A stretch of DNA of 64,000 nucleotides. Source: CAYZHV01 sp046541355 (GTDB taxonomy: Bacteria; Spirochaetota; Spirochaetia; DSM-27196; Alkalispirochaetaceae). Positions 9,500-18,363 of this stretch are shown one piece after another (positions within the stretch are counted from its first letter, which is position 1; each line of letters starts with the position of its first letter). The translations under genes were made by a program, and so were the position numbers. The stretch covers positions 4,360 through 68,359 of the forward strand of contig JBKHDM010000002.1 in assembly GCA_046541355.1 (NCBI GenBank). The letters run 5' to 3'. Under the pieces are notes generated by a model. That model did no database searches. It was not told where the DNA came from and saw only the letters and a list, made by a program, of their open reading frames with translations.

Positions 9500-9522
9500 G
9501 GGCCCCGTTACTGCCGGGGCCC
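9500..9522 (-). terminator. GC hairpin between binding-protein and ATPase genes
   Basis: Arms GGGCCCCG (9500-9507) and CGGGGCCC (9515-9522) form a perfect 8-bp stem with a 7-base loop, in the 85-base gap after the binding-protein stop. There is no T-run after it on the minus strand, so it is more likely an mRNA-stabilising or partial-termination element that keeps the binding protein in excess of the membrane components. Confidence 0.55.
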
Positions 9523-9550
9523 GGGCGCGAATCGAGGTCAGTGTGAAAGA

Positions 9551-10504
9551 TTACTCCGGAAGCGTCCAGCCCTCATAGGCGTCGACGTTGTCCCGGGTAA
9601 TGAGCTGAGTCGGGATCAGGACGATGTCATCGGGAGGATCATTGCCCTCGAGGATGCTGTGACCGATCTGGACCGCCCGAACCGCCATGGTGTAGGGGTC
9701 CTGGGAAGCGCTCGCGGCGAAGGTGCTTGTCTCGTCGTTGAGGGCAACTACCGCGTCCGGGGCGCCGTCAACACCGACAACGAACATCTCATCCTCCCGC
9801 TGAGCCTGCTGGATGGCAAGGTCCGCGCCTATTCCGGTGGGGTCATTGATCGCAAAGACAGCGTCGATCTCATCAAAGGCGGTGAGGAGATCTGTCATAA
9901 CCCGAAGACCACCCTCCCGGTTGCCGCCGGCGTTCTGGTTGTCCGAGAGAATGTTGATGTCGTCGTGCTCTTCAAAGACGCTCATCGCACCGTCTACGCG
10001 GTCGATTACCGCGGATACCGGAGGCCCGTTGATGATAATCACGTCCCCTTCGCCGTCGAGGCGGTCGACGATGTACTGCCCCGACTGGACACCGGCCTGA
10101 AAATTGTTCGACGTAACCGTCGCGTCGACCCCGCCGTCGGCGTTGACATCAGCGGCGACAACGATGACCCCAGCTTCCTTCGCCCGGCGAACCGCAGGGG
10201 CGATACCCGCGCTGTCCGCGGCGTTGAGGATAATAATGTCAACGTCGTTGGCGACGAAGTTGTCCATCTGGTCGGTCTGGGTGTTCAGATCGTAGCCGGA
10301 GCTGACAACCGTCACTTCCGCATTTGGATCGATCTCGAGGGCGGCGTCTTCAACGCCCTGTCCCATGGTGTAAAAGAAGGGGTTGCCGAGGTCGCCAAAG
10401 GTCGCAGCGACACGCAGCACATCGTCTTCCTCCCCCTGGCCGGCGGCGAAGGCGCCGGAAAGCGCTATGAGGCCGACGAGAAGCGTTAGAACCAGTCGTT
10501 TCAT
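9551..10504 (-). CDS. sugar ABC transporter substrate-binding protein (RbsB-like)
   Basis: 317 residues. Start chosen at 10504, where AAGGAGG stands seven bases ahead; a longer frame to 10552 lacks such a site. A signal peptide (M-K-R-L-V-L-T-L-L-V-G-L-I-A-L-S-G-A-F-A) is followed by A-G-Q-G-E-E, a leader style common in spirochaete binding proteins. The mature part is a Peripla_BP_4 (RbsB-type) fold with F-G-D-L-G-N-P-F-F, an I-I-L-N-A-A-D-S segment, and the hinge-side V-V-A-A-D-V-N. It binds a sugar outside the cytoplasmic membrane and delivers it to the permease encoded downstream. It is the first gene of the importer-kinase operon and is divergent from a GntR regulator. Confidence 0.93.
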   Translation of the reverse strand: MKRLVLTLLVGLIALSGAFAAGQGEEDDVLRVAATFGDLGNPFFYTMGQGVEDAALEIDPNAEVTVVSSGYDLNTQTDQMDNFVANDVDIIILNAADSAGIAPAVRRAKEAGVIVVAADVNADGGVDATVTSNNFQAGVQSGQYIVDRLDGEGDVIIINGPPVSAVIDRVDGAMSVFEEHDDINILSDNQNAGGNREGGLRVMTDLLTAFDEIDAVFAINDPTGIGADLAIQQAQREDEMFVVGVDGAPDAVVALNDETSTFAASASQDPYTMAVRAVQIGHSILEGNDPPDDIVLIPTQLITRDNVDAYEGWTLPE

Positions 10505-10586
10505 ACAGAAACCTCCTTGGGTGTTCATATCCTCGAGGGTGGGCGGCAGCAAATCTGCAACCCCACACGGAGGAATATGTAAGTTC

Positions 10587-10616
10587 TATTAAGAAGCCAG
10601 CGAGGTTATCTGTCAA
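10587..10616 (-). promoter_or_regulatory. promoter of the sugar importer operon
   Basis: Minus-strand TTGACA (10611-10616) and TTAATA (10587-10592), separated by 18 bases, lie about 80 bases upstream of the binding-protein start. This is a good match to a sigma-70-type promoter. Confidence 0.55.
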
Positions 10617-10637
10617 GCAAATCTTTCATATTGGTAA

Positions 10638-10665
10638 TTACAATAGCAAAAAGCTGTGGTATTAT
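10638..10665 (+). promoter_or_regulatory. promoter of the GntR regulator gene
   Basis: TTACAA (10638-10643), a 16-base spacer and TATTAT (10660-10665) read towards the regulator gene starting at 10728. It faces away from the importer promoter at 10587-10616, so the two promoters are back to back within 80 bases and could share an operator. Confidence 0.5.
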
Positions 10666-10727
10666 GGCTACCGGCACCAGATCAGCGGGCGAGGGCCCCG
10701 CGGGGCGGGACAGGAGATCAGTTGACT

Positions 10728-11825
10728 ATGGGCAGTCGGTCACGGTTCAAGTACGAGCACATATACGGAGAGCTCAAACGACTTATCACGGAGGGGCACT
10801 ACCGGGAGGGGGAGCGGCTGCCGAGCGAAACGGAACTCGCCGAACGGTATAGTGTCTCGAGACCGACGGTGACAAAGGCGCTGCGGGCGCTCTCGGCGGA
10901 GAACCTGATCCACCGGCGGGCCGGCTCCGGGAGCTACGTCCTCGACGAGGCGGCTGAGAGTACCCACCGTCTCTTCGGACTCCTGATCTCCGGCCTCGGA
11001 AAGCGGGAGATTTTCGAGCCGATCGCAGGTCAGATCGCCACCCTCGCCGAGGCGAACGACTTCTCTCTCCTCTGGAGTGGCTCGGAGTTGTGGGGGGAGG
11101 AACTGGAGCAGTCGGTGACCTCCGTCGCCCGTCGCTACGTCACAAGCGGCGTCTCAGGTGTTTTTTTTGCTCCCCTGGAGTTCAATGCCCGGGCGCGGGA
11201 GCTTAACGAGACGATCCTCTCGCTCTTCTCGGAGGCGGAAATACCGGTGGTGCTCCTCGACACCGACTACCTCCCCTTCCCGGAGCGCAGCGGCTACGAC
11301 CTCGTCGGGATCGACAACTTCCGGGGCGGCTACATGGTTACCGAGCACCTCCTGCAGCGGGGTGCACGACGGGTCGACTTTTTCGCCCGGCCCTACTCCG
11401 CCCACACTATCCTGCTTCGGCAGCGGGGCTACAAGGCGGCTCTTCTCGATTACGGCGTAACCCCCGAAGCTGACTGGATCCACTGGGGAGAGCCGGAGGA
11501 GAGCGAATGGGTTTCCCGCTCCCTCGTCGCCGCCGGGGTTACCGATCTGGTCTGCGGAAACGACGAGACCGCGGCGACCCTCATGCACACCCTCGACCTC
11601 ATGGAGATCTCCATCCCTGACACCGTTCGACTGGTCGGGTTCGACGATGTGCGTTACGCAAAGCTCCTGCGTGTGCCCCTCACCACCCTCCATCAGCCGG
11701 TGGGAGAGATTGGAAACGCCGCGGTGGAGCTGATGCTCCGGCGCCTGGAGAATCCCCTCGCCCCGGCGCGACAGATCGCCGTGTCCGGGCACCTGGTGGT
11801 CCGTCGCTCCTCCGGAAGGAACTGA
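10728..11825 (+). CDS. GntR-family regulator with LacI/sugar-binding effector domain (AraR type)
   Basis: 365 residues from ATG 10728; a frame opening at 10656 adds an unlikely Arg/Pro-rich leader. Residues 1-75 form a GntR winged helix (Y-E-H-I-Y-G-E-L-K through L-P-S-E-T-E-L-A-E-R-Y-S-V-S-R-P-T-V). Instead of the usual FadR or UTRA effector domain, the rest is a periplasmic-binding-protein fold as in LacI regulators (G-L-L-I-S-G-L at its start, L-V-G-F-D-D-V-R-Y near its end). This combination is known from AraR of Bacillus. It probably binds a sugar and controls the divergent importer-kinase operon, and perhaps the two genes that follow it. Confidence 0.9.
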   Translation: MGSRSRFKYEHIYGELKRLITEGHYREGERLPSETELAERYSVSRPTVTKALRALSAENLIHRRAGSGSYVLDEAAESTHRLFGLLISGLGKREIFEPIAGQIATLAEANDFSLLWSGSELWGEELEQSVTSVARRYVTSGVSGVFFAPLEFNARARELNETILSLFSEAEIPVVLLDTDYLPFPERSGYDLVGIDNFRGGYMVTEHLLQRGARRVDFFARPYSAHTILLRQRGYKAALLDYGVTPEADWIHWGEPEESEWVSRSLVAAGVTDLVCGNDETAATLMHTLDLMEISIPDTVRLVGFDDVRYAKLLRVPLTTLHQPVGEIGNAAVELMLRRLENPLAPARQIAVSGHLVVRRSSGRN

Positions 11826-11884
11826 GCCTGCTTTCGCCCCTTTCAGAAATTTCCTACAATAGGAGAAACCCCCTGGAGGTCACT

Positions 11885-12526
11885 ATGCGCGGCGACGTTA
11901 TTATTGTTGAAGAACACCATCGCAGGGCGGCGGAGGCGATAGCCGACCGTCTTCAGGCTGAGCTATCCGGGCGGGACCGCCCGACGACGATCACCGTTGC
12001 CGGGGAGTCGGGAAGCGGCAAGTCCGAGACCGCGGAGGCGCTCAGAGAGGCGTTCGCCGATCGGGATGTCAACGCGGTGGTGCTGCAGCAGGATGATTAC
12101 TTTGTTCTGCCTCCAAAGAGCAACGACCGACGCCGGAGGGAGGATATCTCCTGGGTTGGAACCGGGGAGGTTCAGCTCACCCTCCTCGACGACCATCTGC
12201 GGGCGGCGAAGGCCAGGGAGTCTCACATAACAAAGCCCCTTGTCATCTACGAGGAGGACCGGGTTACCGAGGAGGAGCTCGAGCTGTTCGGAGCCCAGGT
12301 CGTGATAGCCGAGGGAACCTACACCACCCTCCTCGAGGAGGCCGACCACCACATCTTTATCGATCGCGACTTTCATGAAACCCTTGCCGCCCGGCAGCGC
12401 CGAGGTCGGGAGAAGTTCGACCCCTTTATCGAGAAGGTCCTCGAGATCGAGCACCAGATCATCGCCCGCAGCAAATCCCGGGCTGACATTGTAATCAGCA
12501 GGGAGTACGAGGTCTCATTTCTCTGA
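11885..12526 (+). CDS. uridine-kinase-like P-loop kinase
   Basis: 213 residues. Walker A is G-E-S-G-S-G-K-S at about residues 41-48, followed at the expected spacing by Q-Q-D-D-Y-F, the acidic segment of the uridine kinase/phosphoribulokinase family. The lid-like region is short, and the C-terminus ends in V-I-S-R-E-Y-E. It should transfer phosphate from ATP to a small hydroxyl substrate; I cannot tell whether that is a nucleoside or a sugar. Its stop codon overlaps the start of the next gene by one base, so the two proteins are probably made together. It lies 59 bases after the GntR regulator in the same orientation. Confidence 0.72.
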   Translation: MRGDVIIVEEHHRRAAEAIADRLQAELSGRDRPTTITVAGESGSGKSETAEALREAFADRDVNAVVLQQDDYFVLPPKSNDRRRREDISWVGTGEVQLTLLDDHLRAAKARESHITKPLVIYEEDRVTEEELELFGAQVVIAEGTYTTLLEEADHHIFIDRDFHETLAARQRRGREKFDPFIEKVLEIEHQIIARSKSRADIVISREYEVSFL

Positions 12527-14613
12527 TGGGCGGGGGCGTGGAACTCGGAAAGAGTCACACGGAGCTCAACGAGCTGTGGCGCTCGCAAGCCCCGGTCCAG
12601 GAGGAGCCCTACCGGCGGGGAGAACGGAGCTTCTGCACTAATCTCACGCCCTCGGAGGCCGTTGCCCTACCCCTTCGGCGACTGCTCAAACTGCTTCGCT
12701 CCCGCTACGGAGGAGCCCTCGATCTCGCCGTCTCGGCGGAGCAGACCGATCCCGAGCGCACCGCCCTCGATCAGCCGGAGGAGATCGCCTCCCCGAGGCG
12801 CGGGGAGCCGACCCCCGACTGGGCCCGCAGGACGAACATGGTCGGCATCAACATCCGGACTGTCGGAAGCTTCATGGAGGTCGCAAAATACGCCCTGACC
12901 ATTCCCCGCTCCCAGGATTCGATCCATCTCCTGCCGGTCTGGGAGCCCGGGGTCGTCGGAAGCCTTTACGGCATGAGCAGCTGGAACATAAACGGCGAGT
13001 TTCTAAGCAGGGAGCTTCTCGAGGAGCACCCCCATCTCGACACCCCCGCACGGCAGCTCAAGGCGCTGGTCAACCTCCTGCACCTGATGGGCAAAAGCGT
13101 CGGCATGGACGTTATCCCGCATACCGACAGGTTCTCACAGATCGTTATCGCAAATCCCTCCCACTTCGAGTGGCTGCGGAGGGAGGACACCAGAATCATC
13201 GATCACCGGGAAGATCTCCATGAGGAGGTGGCCGAGCGGATCTTTCAGTTTCTCAGGCGCTACGGCTCGGCTGTCGCCGGGGTTGGGGTGCCGGGGACGA
13301 AGGAAGAGCTCTTCGGTGCCGGTATGCGGGAACAGGAGCGCCTCGAGCTCCTCTTTGGCCGGGTCGACGACCCGGAGGGGCGAAGGGAGCGCAGAGGCGC
13401 TCTGGCAAGGGAGATCTACACCCTCGGCTACGAGCCTGTCCCGGCAACCATGGCGCCCCCCTACCGGGGACTCGAGGTAGACCTAGAGAGCGAGCACATC
13501 GATGGTGACGGCCACCTCTGGCGGGATTACCGCATCTGCCGACCCGAGCCGATGTCCCGAGTCTTCGGACCCCTCACGCGCTACAAGCTCTACGGCCGCC
13601 TCGAGGAAAACCGGAACTGGGAGATAGACTTCAGCCGTCCCCGGGAGGAGGTGTGGGCGTACGTGGCGCGACACTACGGGGAGATTCAGGATCGCTACGG
13701 GTTCGACTTTATGCGGGGGGACATGTCCCACGTGCAGATGCGACCTTCCGGGGTGCCCCGGGAGGGGGGTGAGTACTACGACCTCCTCGCCACGGTCAAG
13801 GAACGGATCCGCCGGTCGAATCAAGCCCCCTACTTCGCCTATTTCGCCGAGAGCTTTCTCTCCCCCCCAAACGTCATCGCCTACGGTAACGAGGTTGATC
13901 ACCTCGAGCTCGCCCGGGCCGAGGCGACCCTCGGAGACCTTCAGTCGAAACCCTTTGGATCCGACGAGTTTCTCAAGCGGCTGCGACGGTACCGGGATAT
14001 TCATGAAACGAGAACCGTCTCTCCGGCAGTGACGATGATGACCGCCGACAAGGACGACCCGAGGTTCGACGAGTTCTACCTCGCCGGCAACGAGGCGCGT
14101 TACTTCCTCTCGATCTTTCTCACGGACATGCCGAGCTATATGGGGGCGAACTTCGAGTGCCGAAACATCCACTACAACCGCGGGGAGAACGAGGAGTACA
14201 CCAAGCTCTACGTGTTTCAGGAACGAAGTGGACCGAAGGCTACCAGCGGGCCCTTTCGTTTCGGCAGAAACGGCTACCTCTTTTACCGGATATCGAGGAT
14301 TCGACTCTTTCTTGACTCCCTCGAGGATGAGATCGTTGATTGCAAGGTGACCTGGCTGCTTCCTCCGGACGCAACCGGCGGGGAGCGGACAATCGCCTGG
14401 ACCCTCGGTTCACGGAAGCGGAGCCTGCTCTGTCTGGTAAACTGCGACACAACCTCACCCGTCCGGCATCTCAAGGTTCCCCTGAGCGAGGGCAGGAGGT
14501 GGCGGCTGCTCTTTTCAACCGAGGAGGGGCGACCGGCTCAGGATACCTTTGAGGAGGGGGGATGGATGGAGCAGGTCGACCCTGGGGAGGCGCTGCTCTA
14601 CGAGCTGGAGTAG
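12526..14613 (+). CDS. divergent GH13 (alpha-amylase fold) enzyme
   Basis: 695 residues. The central (beta/alpha)8 barrel shows degenerate GH13 conserved regions: M-D-V-I-P-H-T-D (region I), G-F-D-F-M-R-G-D-M-S-H with the likely nucleophile Asp (region II), Y-F-A-E-S-F with the acid/base Glu (region III), and T-M-M-T-A-D-K-D-D with the third Asp (region IV). All three catalytic carboxylates therefore look present. There is no signal peptide, so it acts in the cytoplasm. A C-terminal beta domain is suggested after residue 600. The substrate is unknown. Its coupling to a uridine-kinase-like protein hints that it acts on a phosphorylated or nucleotide-linked glucan or disaccharide, but that is only inference. 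The 1-base overlap (stop/start ATGA) supports the chosen start. Confidence 0.7.
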   Translation: MGGGVELGKSHTELNELWRSQAPVQEEPYRRGERSFCTNLTPSEAVALPLRRLLKLLRSRYGGALDLAVSAEQTDPERTALDQPEEIASPRRGEPTPDWARRTNMVGINIRTVGSFMEVAKYALTIPRSQDSIHLLPVWEPGVVGSLYGMSSWNINGEFLSRELLEEHPHLDTPARQLKALVNLLHLMGKSVGMDVIPHTDRFSQIVIANPSHFEWLRREDTRIIDHREDLHEEVAERIFQFLRRYGSAVAGVGVPGTKEELFGAGMREQERLELLFGRVDDPEGRRERRGALAREIYTLGYEPVPATMAPPYRGLEVDLESEHIDGDGHLWRDYRICRPEPMSRVFGPLTRYKLYGRLEENRNWEIDFSRPREEVWAYVARHYGEIQDRYGFDFMRGDMSHVQMRPSGVPREGGEYYDLLATVKERIRRSNQAPYFAYFAESFLSPPNVIAYGNEVDHLELARAEATLGDLQSKPFGSDEFLKRLRRYRDIHETRTVSPAVTMMTADKDDPRFDEFYLAGNEARYFLSIFLTDMPSYMGANFECRNIHYNRGENEEYTKLYVFQERSGPKATSGPFRFGRNGYLFYRISRIRLFLDSLEDEIVDCKVTWLLPPDATGGERTIAWTLGSRKRSLLCLVNCDTTSPVRHLKVPLSEGRRWRLLFSTEEGRPAQDTFEEGGWMEQVDPGEALLYELE

Positions 14614-14667
14614 CGCCTCTGCTCTACTGACCCTGCCGGGGGACATCGGCGCGGGCAAAGCGGGCGG

Positions 14668-14967
14668 TTATTCGAGCTCGCCTTCCCAGTCGAGGATCCC
14701 CCCTTCGAGGTGTCCCACAGACTCGAAGCCCATCCCCTCCATCATCATCAGCGCCTTCGCCGTGCGGCCGCCGCTTCTACAGTAGAGAGCGTAGGTGCCC
14801 CTGCGGTCGAGAGCTCCGATCTCCTCGAGGAAGGTGTCGTCGTATATGTTGATGTTCTTCGCTCCCGGGATGTGGCCGGAGTCGTACTCCTCGGGGGTCC
14901 GGATATCGATAATCTCCGCGTCCTCGATGGCGCGGCAAAACTCCTGATAGCTCATTTCACGCTTCAT
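14668..14967 (-). CDS. single-domain rhodanese-like protein
   Basis: 99 residues covering one rhodanese domain: I-I-D-I-R-T-P-E-E-Y near the start, G-H-I-P-G-A-K-N-I-N, and the active-site loop C-R-S-G-G-R-T with the catalytic Cys, followed by A-L-M-M-M-E-G-M-G-F. It is expected to carry a persulfide sulfur in the cytoplasm (PspE/GlpE type) but has no signal peptide. It stands alone and is convergent with the GH13-like gene. Confidence 0.92.
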   Translation of the reverse strand: MKREMSYQEFCRAIEDAEIIDIRTPEEYDSGHIPGAKNINIYDDTFLEEIGALDRRGTYALYCRSGGRTAKALMMMEGMGFESVGHLEGGILDWEGELE

Positions 14968-14999
14968 TGGGGCATCTCCCTGCTGTGAGACTTATACGC

Positions 15000-15451
15000 G
15001 ACTCTCCCCTCGGGGGGCAACCCGTCTCTACTGTCCTCCACCCTGGGGATGGAACCGGAACTATTTCCTTGCAAAAGCGCGCTTTGAGCTGCCCAAAGAA
15101 GCAGAAACGACGGTTTCCGGCTCTCACCGGTTAGGTTGTTCTGCCGGAGGCGGTTATATCGAGGTTATCCCCAGGGTGGAGGACAGCAGGGATGAACGAC
15201 CCTTTCTCGAGGTGGTCATGCCATTTCGTCGAACTCATTACCCTGCCACGGGTGGAGCAACCCTCCCCGCCTGCTCTCCCGGCGAGAACCTCGGGGTTGA
15301 TCCTCTTCACCGTCCACCAGTTCGACGGAATTATCCTCGGGGATCCGTCTGACATCCTCGTCCCCCTCGGGGGCGTGGACGTAGTTGGACATACCGCCGG
15401 TACGAATGTTTGTCGCATCAATTATCCACATCTCTACGCGCCTCCCGGCGC
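15000..15451. other. intergenic region without a convincing gene
   Basis: About 450 bases between the rhodanese promoter side and the end of the GAF sensor gene. Short open frames exist on both strands but none has family-like composition throughout. A minus-strand frame from 15431 begins M-W-I-I-D-A-T-N-I-R-T-G-G, which resembles the first strand of some glycosyltransferases, but it degenerates at once. Confidence 0.5.
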
Positions 15452-16666
15452 CTAGGTAAAAGGTGCTCTCTTTCCCAGGGAGTCGTCAAACGACCCCTCC
15501 CGATGGAGACTGTCCAGCGCGATCGCCGCCTGGTTTGCGAAGATCTGGAGGAGACGAAACTCGTCGGGGAGGATAGCGCCGTTGTCATGGCTCCTGTCGA
15601 TGCCGATTATGCCGACCAGCCTCTCCCGCACCACCATCGGGGCGAGGGCGAAGGGATTGAGACCTATTTTGCGGGCGAGTTCCCGGTTTATGTAGGGGCT
15701 CTCTTCGGGGTTGGTAATGTTATACGCCTCCCTGCGGATCGCCGCCCGGGCTGTGAGTCCGGCGTCTTCCCGCAGGGGGATGGAGAGTGCGAGGTCCCCG
15801 CCGTCTCCGCCTCTCCGCTTGATCATGTAGAGCTCAAGAGACTCCCCGTCCCGCAGGAGGTAGAGGATCGCCCGGTGGAGCTGCATGTGATCCATAAGTT
15901 GGGAGAGGATGTGGTCGACCACCTCCCGGATCGTCGAATATTTGTTGATCGCCTGGGTGACGTGGTAGAGCAGGAGCATCGAGGCGTGTTTCGAGGCGAG
16001 GACCTGGTGGGACCGTTTGAGCCGCTGCTGCCGTTTGTGAAGCAACCCGGTGAGATAACTCGAGAGAGCGGCAAAGGCAAAAAACGATATCACCGTAAAC
16101 CCGGCGGTGAGGACAATGTAGGAGTCGTTGAGGGAGAGGCCGGCTAGGGGGCTGAAAAACTCCTGGGAGCTGAGGATACCGAGGCGGGTCAGCAGGAGCA
16201 CCAGCGCGTAGGATAGAACCGAGACTCCTGCGGCGAGGTAGGCGCTGCGACTGGAGACGAGTATCGAGGCTGAGAAAATAACGAAGAAGTAAAGGAAGGC
16301 GAAAGGACTGGTGATCCCGCCGGTTTTGTAGACGGTAACGGTGAAGTGAAAGATGTCGATGAGCAGCTGGAGTAGAACCAGGGGCCGCAGGTCCTCCAGG
16401 CGCCTGAGCAGGAGCGCGTAGGTGAGGTTCAGTATGAGAATCCCCGCCACGTTGAAACCGTTGACGATGAGTTGATCCTGACTGAAGGCGCTCTGCGCGG
16501 TAAAGCCGCCGAGACCGGCGAGAAAAATCAGCAGGAAGATCGAAGGAGAGACCAAGAACCGGATTCTGATAATCAGCTTGATGTTCTTTAGAAGCTCGCT
16601 TCGCTCCGTGGATTTTGGCTCCCCCCGCTCCGAGGTCAGCAGTCCGGAAAGCTCTTCGGTACTCAT
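15452..16666 (-). CDS. membrane sensor protein with C-terminal GAF domain
   Basis: 404 residues from ATG 16666; a frame to 16750 adds a leader without family character. The N-terminal half has about six hydrophobic helices (residues 35-215), followed by a basic linker that could be a short coiled coil. Residues 240-390 form a GAF domain, ending in L-L-Q-I-F-A-N-Q-A-A-I-A-L, its usual last helix. No kinase, GGDEF or phosphatase domain follows, so the output is missing or supplied by a partner. Such architectures are common as halves of two-component sensors. The ligand is unknown. Confidence 0.78.
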   Translation of the reverse strand: MSTEELSGLLTSERGEPKSTERSELLKNIKLIIRIRFLVSPSIFLLIFLAGLGGFTAQSAFSQDQLIVNGFNVAGILILNLTYALLLRRLEDLRPLVLLQLLIDIFHFTVTVYKTGGITSPFAFLYFFVIFSASILVSSRSAYLAAGVSVLSYALVLLLTRLGILSSQEFFSPLAGLSLNDSYIVLTAGFTVISFFAFAALSSYLTGLLHKRQQRLKRSHQVLASKHASMLLLYHVTQAINKYSTIREVVDHILSQLMDHMQLHRAILYLLRDGESLELYMIKRRGGDGGDLALSIPLREDAGLTARAAIRREAYNITNPEESPYINRELARKIGLNPFALAPMVVRERLVGIIGIDRSHDNGAILPDEFRLLQIFANQAAIALDSLHREGSFDDSLGKRAPFT

Positions 16667-16782
16667 AGGAGCTAAGTATAGAGCCTTCACGAAGGTTTGC
16701 CACATTCGGCGGCCGTTTGCGTTTATCTCGACGGGTTGTCGTTTAATCACAACGGCGTGTAATCTTTAGAAGGTGGGGGAAG

Positions 16783-17766
16783 ATGAAAAGCTTTCGAGCG
16801 CTACGAGTCTACAGAGAAGGGAACTCCTGTCGCTCCGTGGTGGAAACCTGTTCTCCCGCGGACCTCGGCACCGGTGAGATTCTCTTGCGGGTGCGCTACT
16901 CCTCCCTGAACTACAAGGACGCCCTCTCCGCAACTGGAGCTGTCGGGGTTACCCGCCACTACCCCCACACCCCGGGTATCGATGCGGTCGGTGAGGTCCT
17001 CGAGGGGAGTGGCCTGGTCGAGGAAGGTAGTTCGGTGATCGCCACCGGCTACGACCTCGGAGTGAACAGTTGGGGCGGCTACAGTGAGCTTCTCAGACTT
17101 CCGGCGGACTGGACCCTTCCACTTCCGGCGGGGCTCTCCCTCAGGGAGGCCGCCGCCCTCGGCACCGCAGGACTCACTGCGGCCCTTGCGGTCACGGCGA
17201 TCGAGGAGTCGCTCGAGGAGCCGGAAGCTCCGATCCTCGTTACCGGCGCCACCGGCGGCGTGGGCAGCCTTGCGACCGCCATACTTACCCGCATCGGCCG
17301 GCAGGTGGAGGCGGTTTCCGGAAAACCTCGAGCTTCGCAGGTTCTCGCCCCGGTCGCCCCGGAGGCAACGGTTCTAAGCCGGGAGGAGTTACACCTGCAG
17401 CCCGACCGCCCGCTGCTCTCAGCTCGCTGGTCCGGGGCGGTGGACACCGTCGGAGGCGCTCCCCTCGCCTCACTGCTGCGAGGGATCCGCTACGGCGGTA
17501 GCGTCGCCGCCTGCGGCAACGCCGCGGCAACGGCTGTCGAAACGACCGTGCTTCCCTTCATCCTCAGGGCCGTCAGACTCATCGGCATAGACTCGGTCGC
17601 GGTGAGTCGGGACCTGCGGCGGCAGTGCTGGGATCGCCTCGCAGGCGTCTGGAAGCCGCGAAACCTCGACTCCCTGATTTCCGAGGTCTCCCTCAAGGAG
17701 CTGCCCGATTATTTCGACAGGATACTTCGGGGAGAACAGACGGGACGCACCGTGGTCCGTATCTAA
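16783..17766 (+). CDS. MDR-family oxidoreductase, YhdH/AcuI type
   Basis: 327 residues. The family signature S-S-L-N-Y-K-D-A-L-S near residue 40 and P-G-I-D-A-V-G-E-V identify the YhdH/YhfP branch of medium-chain reductases, whose best-known member AcuI is an NADPH-dependent acryloyl-CoA reductase. The nucleotide-binding loop V-T-G-A-T-G-G-V-G-S-L-A is intact, and no zinc ligands are expected or seen. AGGTGGGG is at a good distance from the ATG. It stands divergent from the GAF sensor and 53 bases ahead of slyD. Confidence 0.88.
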   Translation: MKSFRALRVYREGNSCRSVVETCSPADLGTGEILLRVRYSSLNYKDALSATGAVGVTRHYPHTPGIDAVGEVLEGSGLVEEGSSVIATGYDLGVNSWGGYSELLRLPADWTLPLPAGLSLREAAALGTAGLTAALAVTAIEESLEEPEAPILVTGATGGVGSLATAILTRIGRQVEAVSGKPRASQVLAPVAPEATVLSREELHLQPDRPLLSARWSGAVDTVGGAPLASLLRGIRYGGSVAACGNAAATAVETTVLPFILRAVRLIGIDSVAVSRDLRRQCWDRLAGVWKPRNLDSLISEVSLKELPDYFDRILRGEQTGRTVVRI

Positions 17767-17819
17767 GGGTCGGGATCGACAGATAAACCAGGGATTGGTA
17801 GGTTAGGGAAGGAGGGACT

Positions 17820-18287
17820 ATGAAAGTCGAAAAGAACAAAGTTGTATCGATCAACTATACCTTGACGGACGACAGCGGGGAAGTCCTCGACAGCTCCGAA
17901 GGGGGCGAACCGCTTGCATATCTGCATGGACAGGGCAACCTCATTCCGGGTCTCGAGACGGAGCTTGAAGGCAAGAGCGAGGGCGATAACTTCCGTACCG
18001 CTATCGACCCCGCTGACGGCTACGGAGAGTATAACGACGCCCTTATCGCCGAGGTGCCCCGAGACCGGTTTACCGGCGTGGATGAGATCAACGTCGGCAT
18101 GGAGTTCCAGGCGCAGACGAGCGACGGCGGCAGCCAGATCGTGCGGGTGACCGAGGTGAGCGATGAGGCGGTAAAGGTAGACGCTAATCACCCCCTCGCG
18201 GGACAGACCCTTCACTTCGATGTGACCGTTGCCGGCGTCCGGGACGCGACGGAAGAGGAACTCGAGCACGGCCACGTACACGACTGA
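17820..18287 (+). CDS. slyD: SlyD-type FKBP peptidyl-prolyl isomerase
   Basis: 155 residues. The FKBP half starts V-V-S-I-N-Y-T-L and contains G-N-L-I-P-G-L-E and, after the inserted chaperone flap, V-D-A-N-H-P-L-A-G-Q-T-L-H-F, the usual SlyD ending. The C-terminal tail carries three His in H-G-H-V-H, a shortened version of the metal-binding tail of E. coli SlyD. It catalyses proline isomerisation and acts as a folding chaperone in the cytoplasm. GGAAGGAGG is immediately upstream. Confidence 0.93.
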   Translation: MKVEKNKVVSINYTLTDDSGEVLDSSEGGEPLAYLHGQGNLIPGLETELEGKSEGDNFRTAIDPADGYGEYNDALIAEVPRDRFTGVDEINVGMEFQAQTSDGGSQIVRVTEVSDEAVKVDANHPLAGQTLHFDVTVAGVRDATEEELEHGHVHD

Positions 18288-18304
18288 TCGGGAAGCGACA
18301 GAGG

Positions 18305-18345
18305 GCCACCCGTGACGCCGGTTCCTCGCCGTCGCCGCGGGTGGC
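18305..18345 (+). terminator. possible terminator after slyD
   Basis: GCCACCCG and CGGGTGGC pair as an 8-bp stem around an internal GC-rich loop in the slyD-ftsH gap. Only a weak T-containing tail follows, so termination may be partial. Confidence 0.45.
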
Positions 18346-18363
18346 TTAGTATTATCAGCTTAT

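Noticed and set aside
15216..15431. Minus-strand frame starting like a glycosyltransferase (M-W-I-I-D-A-T-N-I-R-T-G-G)
   Set aside because: After the first 13 residues nothing fits a glycosyltransferase, the frame is only 71 codons, and it has no ribosome site.
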